This document shows positions 1 to 9,967 of a DNA stretch of 64,000 nt, in pieces. The notes beneath the pieces are model-generated. The model did not search any database and was not told where the DNA came from. It worked only from the letters and a program-made list of their open reading frames with translations. The translations under genes were made by a program, and so were the position numbers. The stretch lies in assembly GCA_030581615.1 (NCBI GenBank), contig JAKTTT010000056.1, positions 1 through 64,000 of the forward strand. The letters are read 5' to 3'. Numbering within the stretch: the stretch's first letter is position 1; each line of letters opens with the position of its first letter. The DNA comes from Alloascoidea africana (Eukaryota; Ascomycota; Alloascoideomycetes; Alloascoideales; Alloascoideaceae).

Positions 1-200
1 ACAATACCTTTGGATTCCTTTCACCATTAGTCTTGAACCAAGTCTCAACTTTGCTCAATGCTTCGATAGCTTCCTTCAGGTTTCCTTGTTTCAAAAACAC
101 TCTCCCAATATAGTAATTTTCATTCATCACCTCTTTGCTATCTTCACCATACTCATTCTTGAATCCCTCTAGCGCTTGCTTGTGGTACTCTAAGGTGTAC
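1..200 (-). pseudogene. TPR-repeat protein fragment, runs off the left edge
   Basis: On the minus strand the first 200 bases stay open in one frame and encode a helical repeat peptide including GFKNEYGEDSKEVMNENYYI and QGNLKEAIEALSKVETWF. The spacing of small and aromatic residues is that of tetratricopeptide repeats of the kinesin-light-chain type. There is no start codon: the frame closes at the junction with the gag remnant near base 200, and the reading runs leftward out of the window. This is either the interrupted part of a host TPR gene or a displaced fragment of one. The TPR family assignment is by eye; no specific orthologue is recognised. Confidence 0.5.
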
Positions 201-201
201 C

Positions 202-750
202 TTATTTACATCGACGGTTGTTGTTTCTCAGAAATCGATGGTGGGCCACTTTATTTAAATTGGGGCAATTGGCCACAAAGTGTCCGGTTTGACCACATCC
301 GAAACAGCGACGATTTGGTTGTTCATGTGCAGGTCTTTGCTGTGTTCTTGATACTTTTCCATAGTTGGACTCCATAGTTGTATCACCATCGTGGTCGATC
401 GTAGGAATGTTGGGGCGTCGAAAGTTTCTAAACTTAAAGTTGTGGTTGCGGTCGTTTCTGTTGAAATTGTAAGAGGTATTTCGTGGTTTAGTTGGCTGCT
501 CCCACGCATCCACTTCTATAACGCTTTCCAAGGCTTCATTAACGTTTGAGGATCGAGATAGCCGTACCTGTTTTTGGACCTCAGGCTTCAGTCCATCCAG
601 AAAGTGTTCCACCATTGCCCCGTTGGACATCCATTCTTCACCTAGCTTAACCCTGAGTATTTGGAATTGAACCGCATAGGATTGCACATCTCGAGTCTGT
701 CGGAGGTTCGAGAATTTGGTATACACTCCTCGCAGATAGTAAGGCAGGTA
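202..750 (-). mobile_element. Ty3/gypsy-like retrotransposon gag remnant (broken)
   Basis: This is a fossil of an LTR retroelement on the minus strand. It encodes a gag-like stretch (motif EHFLDGLKPEVQKQVRLSR), a basic Asn/Arg-rich linker and one CCHC zinc knuckle (CFGCGQTGHFVANC, spacing CX2CX4HX4C). No protease, reverse transcriptase or integrase follows, because the sequence changes to TPR-coding DNA at about base 200. The element is therefore clearly incomplete. The family call rests on the gag type and on the tRNA gene about 1 kb away, which is where Ty3-like elements tend to insert. Age cannot be judged without other copies. Confidence 0.7.
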
Positions 751-751
751 G

Positions 752-840
752 AATGGATGTCCAACGAGGCAATGTTGGAACACTTTCTGGATGGACTGAA
801 GCCTGAGGTCCAAAAACAGGTACGGCTTTCTCGACCCTTA
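752..840 (+). repeat. Second gag piece in inverted orientation
   Basis: These bases on the plus strand match the reverse complement of about 559-637, with several differences. They encode the same gag segment (EHFLDGLKPEVQKQVRLSR) in the opposite orientation. The two copies form a head-to-head inverted repeat with roughly 115 bases between the arms. This is a remnant of a second, diverged element or an inverted rearrangement of the first. It is broken and fragmentary. Confidence 0.7.
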
Positions 841-849
841 AACGCTACC

Positions 850-1620
850 ATGTGTAAGAGAACAGAACCTCAGCTCTGAACTCTTAGGTAGTGGGTTTGG
901 TTCATAAAACTTTCATTAAAGTAACTTGTAGAGAAGAACAAGGAAACTACAGAAACTAACTTAAATACACAACAACAGTATTCATTTTACACATGTGACC
1001 ACATGTGCTATTGGAACAAAGAATAAGACTTATAATTCTTACATGATTTGTAACAAGTGTATCCGAGTAGAGAGTTTTGGGACAACTTGTTAGGAGGAAA
1101 GAGAGAGAGAGCGAGAAAGAGCTTTGAGAAAACCGAGACAAAAGATATATTGCTTGTCTGATTTCCTCTTCTTCGGAAATCAGAGCCTTTATATAGTTTT
1201 CTGAATCTATGTAAATTATATAAACGAAAGAAGTGGGAATCGACGAGCATATCGGAGATTTCCTATTTACAAGGATCTAGATTCAAAAGCAAGTGAGATA
1301 ATTAATATGATCGGCAAGAAGTTTGTGGTTGCATATCGTATATGCAGAAACAGAAATAAAGAAACTTAAAGAGGAAAGTGAACTTCCAGAGTTGGGGAAG
1401 TCGTATTTGTTACAATGTTTGTAAAGCAACTCCTATTTTGCCAATATTAAAGTCTCCTTTATTCTTTTATTTTACGAGACTTTATTTTTATTATTCTTTA
1501 CTTTACGAGAATCTACCTATATTTGTCTGTTTATTTTAAAGAGCCTTGTTATGAATGACTTGTTTGATCATTCATCTGATCATTCATGACTTTATTGAGA
1601 TATATCGGAATTCTTCAACA
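850..1620 (-). mobile_element. Possible LTR and leader of the same retroelement
   Basis: Read on the minus strand, this stretch begins TGTTGAAGAATT at 1620, a typical TG start of a Ty3-type LTR. It contains a TATA-like motif (ACTATATAAAGG, near 1195) and lies just upstream of the gag remnant in the right order. A matching TGTTGAAGA on the plus strand at 1681 makes a 9-bp inverted pair with the 1612-1620 end. I could not find the other LTR boundary or a second LTR in the window, so the extent is a guess. Confidence 0.3.
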
Positions 1621-1798
1621 GATTCTCGATATAGTGACTGATTCCCACCTTATTAATTAACCTATTTTGTTATTTTTTTTTGTTGAAGATAGAAGACTAT
1701 ATAAATGGGATGGATTCCCTTATGTTATAAGGAAAGCAATAAAGATATTTGTATATTAAGAATCCCCTTCGTTAGTGTCTTTTAGAACGTTTATAGCA

Positions 1799-1882
1799 GC
1801 CCTTTTGGCCAAGCGGTAAGGCGCCGCACTCGTATCATTTGATGCAATGCGGCGATCGGCGGTTCAATCCCGCCAGAGGGCA
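1799..1882 (+). tRNA. tRNA-Thr(CGT) with a 12-nt intron
   Basis: The cloverleaf can be drawn directly. The acceptor stem GCCCTTT pairs with AGAGGGC (discriminator A), the D arm is GCC/GGC, the anticodon stem is CCGCA/TGCGG, and the T arm is GGCGG-TTCAATC-CCGCC. The anticodon CGT is at 1831-1833, followed by A37 at 1834. A 12-nt intron (1835-1846) sits at the canonical position one base after the anticodon; its removal gives a 72-nt tRNA closely resembling yeast tRNA-Thr(CGT). CCA is not encoded. A Ty3-like remnant lies just upstream, as expected at Pol III genes. Confidence 0.93.
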
Positions 1883-1887
1883 GCTTG

Positions 1888-1892
1888 TTTTT
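1888..1892 (+). terminator. RNA polymerase III terminator
   Basis: A run of five T residues begins five bases after the tRNA-Thr 3' end, the standard Pol III stop signal. A second T run follows about 20 bases later. Confidence 0.8.
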
Positions 1893-4800
1893 GAAGAAAC
1901 TTGTTTTTTTCGCTCTCAAGAGCAATAGCAGGAACCAAGTTCAAACCAATTCTAGATAATGTAAAAGAAATGTTATATTTTAGATCTCGACAGTGACAAG
2001 TATTGACTAACATCTATGAGTCCTAGAGCGTTAATACCATTCAACAAAGTGAACTCCTATTGAGTCATTGAAAGGAAACGTCTAAAACCCACTGTTGTTA
2101 TAGATTGCTCTATTCATTACCTTGAATTAACGCAGAGATGGTTTAATTATCGAAACTATGAAGAACATGTGACAATAGTCTTAGTCTCAAGCTGTTATTG
2201 GCACAAGAAGAAAGCAACCAAGTCAAAAGTAGCTTGGTACATGTAACTAGCTAGAAATGTAATGTTTAATACAAGCGAAATTTTCCTAGTTACAATTGTT
2301 CTGTCAGTAATGGGTATTCAAGTCAAATTCTCCTGGTTACAGCTGTATTGTAAATTGCAGTTCAACAGCAATTCTCAATATCAATTTGAAGAGCTGTGTT
2401 GTTCAAATAACACCAATGGCATGATGAGCACCAAAGCTATTTAAACAGCGAAGCTGATTTCACAAGTAGGATAACCCACAGAAGCTGGTTCTGCTGGGAA
2501 CTATTAAATCAAAAAAGAGATCCATCAGAGCTCTGCAGGGTTTGAGAGGTTATTTTCACTTATATGATGCTCTGAAGTTATCTAACCGAATTTCAGACTG
2601 AAAAGTGTCAAGGAGATTTTTGATATTTGTTTGAAAAGTATGAACAAACAGCTAGTCTTCAAATACGTGTGTTTACAATTATTTTCTCTAGCTAAAGATA
2701 ATATAAAGATCATCACTCTATTTACGTCAAGAATTGTATGCTTAAACAGTTTAAATCCCTCTAATTTTCTTGAAAGCTTGAATTCTTTGTTAGTCAAACC
2801 CATTTTGATGTTTTGTCGTTTCTTGTCATTCTCATATACGACAAAATAATGAATTGTTCCAAAGGAGTCTAAACATGCCACAGAAACCTCAGGAGAGCAA
2901 GCAATGACTAAAGTCTTCAATTCATAGAGGTATCACTCAAAAGTAGGCAAAGCAATTTACTATGACCACAATACCCGACAAGAGATGGCATGCCAGGTAA
3001 CCGTTGTAGAGACCCCTGCTCAAAAAGTATGTCAACAAGCGCTCAACAAATATACAAACATCGGTCTTTTCCTTTTACTTATAGCAGTTATAGAAGGGGG
3101 ATCTGTCCTATAGCGAAGAGGGTCGGCGCGGGAGTATCCGGGCGCTCACAGCTTGCATATTTTTGTTTAATCACAAGACATGAATCTTGAGTGCCTTACA
3201 GAGGAAATCCTATTGAAGAGTACGAGCGAATAAGTTGAACTATCATTTCACTTGGGGCTTATCAGGAAAGTTGTGGTGGCCACGGCAGCTTCGCTTCCAC
3301 AAGCACTTTGGTTCTTCGATAAGAGAAATGTTCTTGTCTTCTCTTGCAGGATTCCATGCGCTCTGTTGAGAATTGCTTTCTGACTGCAATGGTACCGCAG
3401 CGTCAACTCCTGGTGAATTTCAGAGAATGATGAACTCGAGGAGTGAGACCACCGCATGACCCACATTGGTGAAATAGGTCAGCATGTTATGCTCAAGGGT
3501 GAAGGGTTTCGGAAAAACACCTTTCAGCTAAACAAGGAAATGCATGAAAGCACAAAAAAATCAGGCAGTTGGTGATACTGGATGTTCTACCCACAGAGAG
3601 AAAAATGGACAGAAAGTGAGTACGATACGAAGCAGAAGCATGCTGATGGCCGATCCGCTGACGAGTTCTGCAAGTTCGGGTTATTCAAAAATTAATACTT
3701 TCAGCTTTATTCCAATACTATGATGAATCAATGCTTGTCAATTAATTTGTTCCGTCCAAAAAAGAACCATCAGAAAAGAGGCATTAGCTAAGAATAGACA
3801 GCATTTTTGAACCTTTTGTTGACATTTTCCACGGACGCAATTACACATAACGCTAGCGGTTTCATTCCTTTAGTCGGTACAAAAACTTAAAAAAAAGCGT
3901 TTTGCATGGGTTCATTCAAGACAAAAAGAGGCATTACAATGGGGGAATTATTTGAAACACCTTATAATTCCTGATGCTCTGCTCTGCTCTGCTGCTGCGA
4001 CGTTTGGAAAAGAAACAGAAACCGCTTTTAACCGGGATCTCCCAGCTAAGTTCGATCGGTCCATGAGAAATGCAACAAGGTGTCGTCACCATGGATCTAG
4101 AGACGCGAGGATCATCTCTGTCTTGCACTATCCAAAGGTTACTCAGGCCGTTTTCACTTTTGGCAGACGCATGCAAGCCAAAGTGAGCATCTCTCGGATT
4201 TGGACTAGGCCTCGGTTCTGTTTTTCACACGGGCAAGGCATCATGATCTTCTTTAGTAGAAAAAATTATTTTCAGCAAGCAATTTCACAATAATCAGGTT
4301 TACCTACCAGAATAAAGCATTGGTTTTTTTTTCTAATATGCCGTGTCATGTGGTGTAGAACCGAGTTGGGCTTGTGTATAAGAACATCCCAAATCTGTCA
4401 TAAATTTCCAGAATGTGGTATCTAATTGAACTGGATCCAAATTATGCAATTTAATGCTCGCCATTTACCAACTTGTGTACAATCCAACTAGGATTCCTAG
4501 AAGAGATGTTCGAATGTTGATTCATGATATTTTTCCTTTTTACTCAGCGATCTGCTCACTATATTACGATGGTTGAATGTATAATTTTTTTCATCTCCAT
4601 ACACATGCAAAATCCCATCAAGAAATCACCCTTTTCCCTGTCGAATTATTATTTTCATAAAATGTCAGTGTAATTTGACCGTATAACCCAGGTAGAAATG
4701 ACACTTTCTATTCTCAGAACGCCAATTGCTACATAGCTTTTTGGCCACTTGTTCAGCACGTGTAAAACCAACAAAGAGCGAGCAGATCTCAGAATTCTCA

Positions 4801-6009
4801 AGCACAAATACCACAATCTCCTTGGCAACTTCATGTTGAATTTGCAGTTACATTTGTTCATTAAAGATTACATTTTGTAGTGAAGACCAATTCAATCATG
4901 TCTGTTTCATCACCCAAGTCTTGGCTCAGAGAGCATATCCTCGGTCTAGTTTGCTAATGTGATATAGACATTGTAAAAGACAAGGAGGTTGGTAGTGTAG
5001 GCCTTTGCAGCAACAAGAGATGAATTGCCAAAATTAGACATCATGCCATGTCCTGGGGAGATTCAAACTCACATTCACATTTACAAATGTTGGAATCTAT
5101 TTAAGAATTTAGCCGTACTGGAGTATGCAAAGGCAAAAACGACAACCAATAGGTGAAAAATACATACTGGGACTATAATCAAGCAGTTTCAAGTTCCTGC
5201 ATTAATTCAGTTAGTTACATTTAACAAGAAAGTAACTGCCGGGTTACAGGGATGAAGATGGAAAAGTACAGGATGTGCAAAGGAGAGAATCAAAAATTTC
5301 CATTTCTTATCGCAGGAGAATCCATCAGGAGGGCTATAAATTCCTGTGGTGGTACTGAACCAAGAAATATACAAGTGAACAACCCAACCCAGCGATGATG
5401 TAGCAAATAGCTAGAGTAGTCACTTAAGGAAAAAGTTCCAGCACAAAGTTTTTCCTAAAATACTCAATTGAATGTGCTGCACCATGAAAAACTAAATTGA
5501 GATTGTCTCAGGTAGCCAATTTAAGGACCCCCACGAACCTTACCCCTGTCTACATGAAGAGGAGGAGGACAACCAAAGAGCATCACACGATGTGATCATC
5601 ATAGTACGACAGACTGCAAATTTTCATCGTTAAGCTGGCGCATATAGATATATTAATTACATAGGTAAACAAAAAGGCAGAATGCTCATGATAAGAACAG
5701 TAATCAAGCCCCCCGAACAAAAAAATGAGCAAAAAAAAATCCGAATGATGTGGATACTTACAGTTTAAAAAGCAGGGCGGTTGGTAAATGCAGAACGGTG
5801 AAGAAAAAAAGGAGGAAAGATAAGGAGAAAAAAGACGCCAAGCTTTATACACCTTTTTCTCAAGTCTAGCTATTATGTTATAGGCATGTCCCATTTTTTT
5901 CTCCTCTCCCAAGGATCTAGATAGGAACTCGGTACACAATTTCTTGCTCTAGTCTCTGTCTTAGTCTTGTTGTTCCCTCACTTTCCCACTCACGCTAAAT
6001 TTCTCGAGA
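1893..6009. other. Gene-free stretch of about 4.1 kb
   Basis: No open frame here shows recognisable domains, yeast-like composition or splice partners. The longest frames (about 80-118 codons, for example minus 2582-2920 and 5583-5939) have shadow-like composition with runs of hydrophobic or cysteine-rich residues, and I do not support them. The stretch lies between a tRNA/retroelement site and the 3' end of the carrier gene. It may hold decayed element or gene relics or unrecognised RNA genes. No CRISPR-like or strong tandem repeat is visible. Confidence 0.5.
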
Positions 6010-7131
6010 CTAGTTGAAATGGTTTAGATAAGTTTTTGCCATTTCATAAGTGGTCCAGGCAATAGCAGTAGCGGGCATGTTATATACAACTCTTGGACGA
6101 AGTCCTCTGAAAAAGCCCCTGAGGCCAGCTCGAAGGTACAAGATCCTTGCGGCGCCGAGGATTGAGTTTACACTTCTGACCGCAATGTCTGTGGAGACGC
6201 CCCGTGTCTGGAGTAAAGTCTTGATACAATCTAGTGGGATTGTGAGAGCGGCGGCCATTGCGCCTGAAATTCCGCCCGCAACACAGTGAATCATAGGGTT
6301 ATAGTGTTTTTCCGGGTTGAGCAGCTTTGAGACCGATTCGTAAGTGGTAAAGTTGATTACCTGGAAAGGTATGTTCATAAATAGGGTGGTGGGATAGGAT
6401 ACGTAGAAAGCAGAGATGCCCTCTTGACGATAGATTCGCAGAGCTGTTTGGAATATGTTGCTCTTCACCGTGGGTTTAGCTGATTGCGATGTATTCAACT
6501 GGTGAATCTGCATTCTCTGCTTGATGACATCAAAGGGGGTCATGAGGGCCTCGTTGGAGATGGTCGCACATGCTCCGGCCACCGACGTAATGACAGGATG
6601 GTGGTTCAGATGTGAATCGGGCCGCCCCTGGAGAAGTAGTCTCTTTGTGTATTCATAAATGGCATAATGGACTGCGTGGGCAGGTCCCGCGCCAAGAACC
6701 ACGGAGGAGACTCCTCGCCAAAGGCTTCTGGCGCCCTCTTTCGCAGTGATCTGGGAGATGGAGTTCATGATACCGGAATATGCCACCTGCGTGGAACCAG
6801 CGACAGAGCCCGAGCCAGTGGCAGCGGTGGAGGACAGCACCATTTGCATCCTCGTTTTGATGGCATCGACGGGGAACATGACTGCGTGCTCCATGATTCC
6901 GGCAAATGCTCCTGCTGCGAGCTGGTGGCCCAGTGTCGAGTGTTCTGGCAGCGATTCGTAGTCGGGTTCATCTTCCGAGAAGGCGGATACGTTTGGTGGT
7001 GGAGGTTGGGGTTCTACAGACTGTTCTGTTGATATTAGCTTGAAGTTTGGAATTGTGAACATTATGGAATCCGAGGATGTTGTGGGCGAGGATGGAGGCG
7101 ACAAGGTCGCATCCTGGTTTCTAGGGGTCAT
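6010..7131 (-). CDS. MRS4: Mitochondrial iron carrier, mitoferrin type (MRS3/MRS4)
   Basis: This encodes a 373-residue SLC25 carrier of the mitochondrial inner membrane. Three repeats are visible, each with the carrier signature: FPVDAIKTRMQ (about 86-96), TPFDVIKQRMQ (198-208) and IPLDCIKTLLQTR (298-310). The first two closely match the mitoferrin forms (MFP.DA.KTR.Q and TPFDV.KQR.Q), so the protein probably imports ferrous iron for Fe-S cluster and heme synthesis. I start at 7131, because the open frame upstream to 7347 encodes a hydrophobic, non-conserved extension. The acidic/proline-rich N-terminus of about 70 residues is somewhat long for the family. Assignment to MRS3 or MRS4 is arbitrary. 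Confidence 0.88.
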   Translation of the reverse strand: MTPRNQDATLSPPSSPTTSSDSIMFTIPNFKLISTEQSVEPQPPPPNVSAFSEDEPDYESLPEHSTLGHQLAAGAFAGIMEHAVMFPVDAIKTRMQMVLSSTAATGSGSVAGSTQVAYSGIMNSISQITAKEGARSLWRGVSSVVLGAGPAHAVHYAIYEYTKRLLLQGRPDSHLNHHPVITSVAGACATISNEALMTPFDVIKQRMQIHQLNTSQSAKPTVKSNIFQTALRIYRQEGISAFYVSYPTTLFMNIPFQVINFTTYESVSKLLNPEKHYNPMIHCVAGGISGAMAAALTIPLDCIKTLLQTRGVSTDIAVRSVNSILGAARILYLRAGLRGFFRGLRPRVVYNMPATAIAWTTYEMAKTYLNHFN

Positions 7132-8320
7132 TATACGTGTCCGGAGAAAGAAAGGGGGGTGTAGTGGATAGGTATAGAGGCACAAGCACCGGAATGTGGA
7201 AAGTAAGAGAAGAGAAAGAAGAAGAGAAAGAAGGAAAAGTGGTGGACAAAAAGATTGCATTTCGGAGGCACCACGAGGCCCGTTTTGGGAATATCGAAAC
7301 GATCTATCGGCAGATCGTCCAGAAGGACCACCTATGTCCGTTAACACCGGTACAACCCGCTACGGCCTGTATCCGGGAAAGAATCCCAAATCCTAATTCA
7401 AAACATGGACTGTCAACCAAGGAAGGCTGATGGCGTACAAAGGCGTTGTTTTATTCACAAGTATGTTTTGTTTTACCCCAGATATAGAGGATACCTCGTG
7501 GGAAATGGGCATGGCGTTTGGCCGAGTTCTCCATCGTACCGGAAAATGAAGCACACGCAAAATTTAAATAAAGGGGAAAAAAAACTCTAATAATAAACAG
7601 ACAAAAAATTGTGAGAGCAAAAATATCAAAACGAGAGTGTGATTCCCGGAGTGTTTGAACAATGAACAATGAACAATCAGGTTTCGAATGCCGAAACCAA
7701 ACAGGATGTGAAAGGTTTTGACAGTTTTGGGTGTATGGGATTCCGGAATTGCCAGATCGTGAATAGTAGTGAGCAGGAACAGGAACAGGAACTAAACTAT
7801 TATCAGTTTGCTATGACCGCAAGGGTGTTTGACCTATGGTTTATCGAGACCGGAATATGTAGTTACGGAAAATTACGGAGCAGGGAGTGTGTGATTTAGG
7901 AGGGGTTTGATCCAACAGGAACCATCAAGACCTGTGAAGTGAGAAGAAAGATCTGATATAGGGAGAGTGTGTAGAGTACAGACGTTTTACTGCATTGAGA
8001 TTGAGAGTACAGGTAGAGACACTTTATCTTCTTTACTCATAAGTACTATTGATGTACAAGAATGCCAGATCTGAAGATTAGGCATGTCAGAGAAAAGGAC
8101 ATGTGCAATATTAAGCTTTCTCCATTATTAAGTTAATGCTAGATGCATTACCGATCAAAAAAAAAAAAATAACAAACTCAAACAACAGGTTAATTGGAAC
8201 AAAACAGGTACAACGAAACAAGACATGAATGCTTGGTTATGCAATGACAAGAACACAGATGCAGGGCAAAAAGTAAAACTAAAAGAAATACAAGATAAAA
8301 GGGCTTTAGAATGTCATTAT
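7132..8320. other. Promoter region of the carrier and 3' side of the cell-wall gene
   Basis: This holds the upstream region of the minus-strand carrier gene and the 3' region of the minus-strand GPI gene. Short frames are present (for example 7669-7899 plus) but none has coding character that I can defend. No RNA gene is recognised. Confidence 0.4.
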
Positions 8321-9877
8321 TTAGACAATGCAGAGAAAGAAACCAAATACTGCAGCAACAACAGATGCTACAAGACTTGGACGACCAACAATAGCAACTG
8401 CTGGAGCCCCACCGGTGGAAATGGCCGAAATTTCGGAAGATGTTTCTTCTGCTGTGCCTGTCTTTTGCACGACAACTAGTGTGGTTGGTTCCTCACCATC
8501 AGAGCCGGACAACACTGAAGTTCTTGTTCCGATGATGGTAGCATCTGAATCATCAGAAGAGGTGGGCCGGACCACCACAACGGTGGTTGCCTCGTCTGTT
8601 CCAGATCCAGAGAGGATTTGTGTAGATACAATGCTTTCAGATGCTGTGCTTTCGGTGGTTCTTGCAGTTCTATCGCTGCGGGATGATCCATCAGATTCGG
8701 AGTCGGAGTTGGAGTCAGAGTCGGAATCAGATGAAGTGGTGGTAGCAGAAACAACAGAACCAGTGATCGAGCCACTATAAACTTGGGTAGCAGTAAGCAC
8801 AGTGGTATCCGAGCCAGATCCAATCACGATGCTTCCAGTGGTCTGTGTAACGATAACGTAGGTGGTTTCTTCATCGGTAGCGCTGGATCCAGATCCGGAT
8901 CCGGATCCGGATGCTGAGACAGAGACGGTTTCACTGTCTTTTGGAGAAGTGGAGGCGGAGGATGTAGCGCCAATTCCTCGATCTCCTGTTTCAGAGTCTG
9001 AAGATGATGTTGGTACAACTGATATTGATTCAGATGTAGTTTCGGACCCCGATACAGATGTAGACTCGGAAACAGAGACAGAGGTAGAATCGGATACGAC
9101 AACCGCTGTAGATTCAGTCTCAGATCCAGAGACAGATGTGGATGCAGATTCAGATTCAGACTCAGACTCAGATTCGGTGGACACAACAGTAGAAGCTTGG
9201 GTTTTGGACTCGGTTTGCGCAGTTACAGTTGCAGCGGATGTTGATTCTTGACTCCCAATTGCTCTATCACCAGATCCAGACTCAGACTCAGATTCAGATT
9301 CGGTGGAGACTGTGGTGGTAGCAATTTGGGGTTCAGACTCAGTTTGGGCGGTGATTGTTGATGTTACAGTAGACGAAGTAGTCTCTTGAGTTCCAATTGC
9401 TCTATCACCAGTTTCGGATTGGGAATTGGCAGATTCAGTAGACACCAAGGTTTCTGGAACTTGGACGAGAGTAGTTTGGCCTTGGACAGATTCGGAGTGA
9501 GCGCTTGTTGCTGCGGACACAATCACTGTTTCAGCATTGGAAACCACGGATTGGGAGTTGGAATCAGCGGATGCGGCTGTAGATTCTACTGTAGCGATGG
9601 CCGTAGCAGTGGCCGTAGCGGCGGCACCAGCACCAGTAGCGGTAGCGGTCTCTGTTGTTCCACCAATGATGGGGATGAGTGAAGTATCAATTGCGGTGGT
9701 TGTGGTTGTATAAGAATGGACATTACCATCAGCTGCGGACGAAATGTACACAATTTCATAGGTGATGTAATTTGTAGCGACTGCTACACCAATGTAGGAA
9801 GTGTAAGTAAAGATTTCTGCGTTTACCGCGTAGGTTGCAGAGAGTCCGAGGGTGGACAAGATGGAGACAAGTTTCAT
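8321..9877 (-). CDS. Serine/threonine-rich GPI-anchored cell-wall protein
   Basis: The 518-residue protein begins with a signal peptide (MKLVSILSTLGLSATYAVNA, cleavage likely after about residue 20). It continues with a short conserved-looking head (TYTSYIGVAVATNYITYEIV), then a very long Ser/Thr/Glu-rich stalk, and ends with a GPI-addition tail (small residues around STGGAPA, then the hydrophobic end VASVVAAVFGFFLCIV). The stalk contains SESESE runs and a recurring GDR(A/G)IG module. This architecture is that of O-mannosylated mannoproteins or adhesins cross-linked to glucan. The exact adhesin family is not recognised. A TATA box lies about 85 bases upstream. The long antisense frames are by-products of the repetitive composition. 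Confidence 0.8.
   Translation of the reverse strand: MKLVSILSTLGLSATYAVNAEIFTYTSYIGVAVATNYITYEIVYISSAADGNVHSYTTTTTAIDTSLIPIIGGTTETATATGAGAAATATATAIATVESTAASADSNSQSVVSNAETVIVSAATSAHSESVQGQTTLVQVPETLVSTESANSQSETGDRAIGTQETTSSTVTSTITAQTESEPQIATTTVSTESESESESGSGDRAIGSQESTSAATVTAQTESKTQASTVVSTESESESESESASTSVSGSETESTAVVVSDSTSVSVSESTSVSGSETTSESISVVPTSSSDSETGDRGIGATSSASTSPKDSETVSVSASGSGSGSGSSATDEETTYVIVTQTTGSIVIGSGSDTTVLTATQVYSGSITGSVVSATTTSSDSDSDSNSDSESDGSSRSDRTARTTESTASESIVSTQILSGSGTDEATTVVVVRPTSSDDSDATIIGTRTSVLSGSDGEEPTTLVVVQKTGTAEETSSEISAISTGGAPAVAIVGRPSLVASVVAAVFGFFLCIV
8970..9409 (-). repeat. Three GDR(A/G)IG repeat units in the cell-wall gene
   Basis: The block ccaattgctctatcacc (antisense of GDRAIG) occurs at 9255-9271 and identically at 9393-9409. 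A diverged copy, ccaattcctcgatctcc (GDRGIG), is at 8970-8986. The first two are followed by similar TS..TVTAQTES segments and a SESESE run, so units of roughly 45-50 codons have been duplicated within the stalk. Copy number probably varies between strains. Confidence 0.7.
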
Positions 9878-9960
9878 GATGCGAGATTAGATTTAGATTT
9901 AGACTTGGAACTGAGAATAGGGATGAGGATAGAGAAGGTGGTATGGCTAGAAGAGTGGGA

Positions 9961-9967
9961 TTTTATA
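9961..9967 (-). promoter_or_regulatory. TATA box of the GPI-protein gene
   Basis: Read on the minus strand the sequence is GTGTATAAAATCC, placing TATAAAA about 85 bases upstream of the start codon. This spacing is normal for a regulated yeast promoter. Confidence 0.55.

Noticed and set aside
840-851. TGGTAGCG on the minus strand, resembling an initiator-tRNA primer-binding site of an LTR element
   Set aside because: The bases belong to the inverted gag piece and align with gag coding sequence, so the match is most likely chance.
2582-2920. 112-codon minus-strand frame in the gene desert
   Set aside because: AT-driven composition, no domain and no conserved-looking motif.
4344-4355. GTCATGTG, a match to the point-centromere CDEI motif
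   Set aside because: No AT-rich CDEII-like block or CDEIII-like motif follows.
5583-5939. 118-codon minus-strand frame after the carrier gene
   Set aside because: Hydrophobic and cysteine-rich without family features; lies in the 3' region of the carrier.
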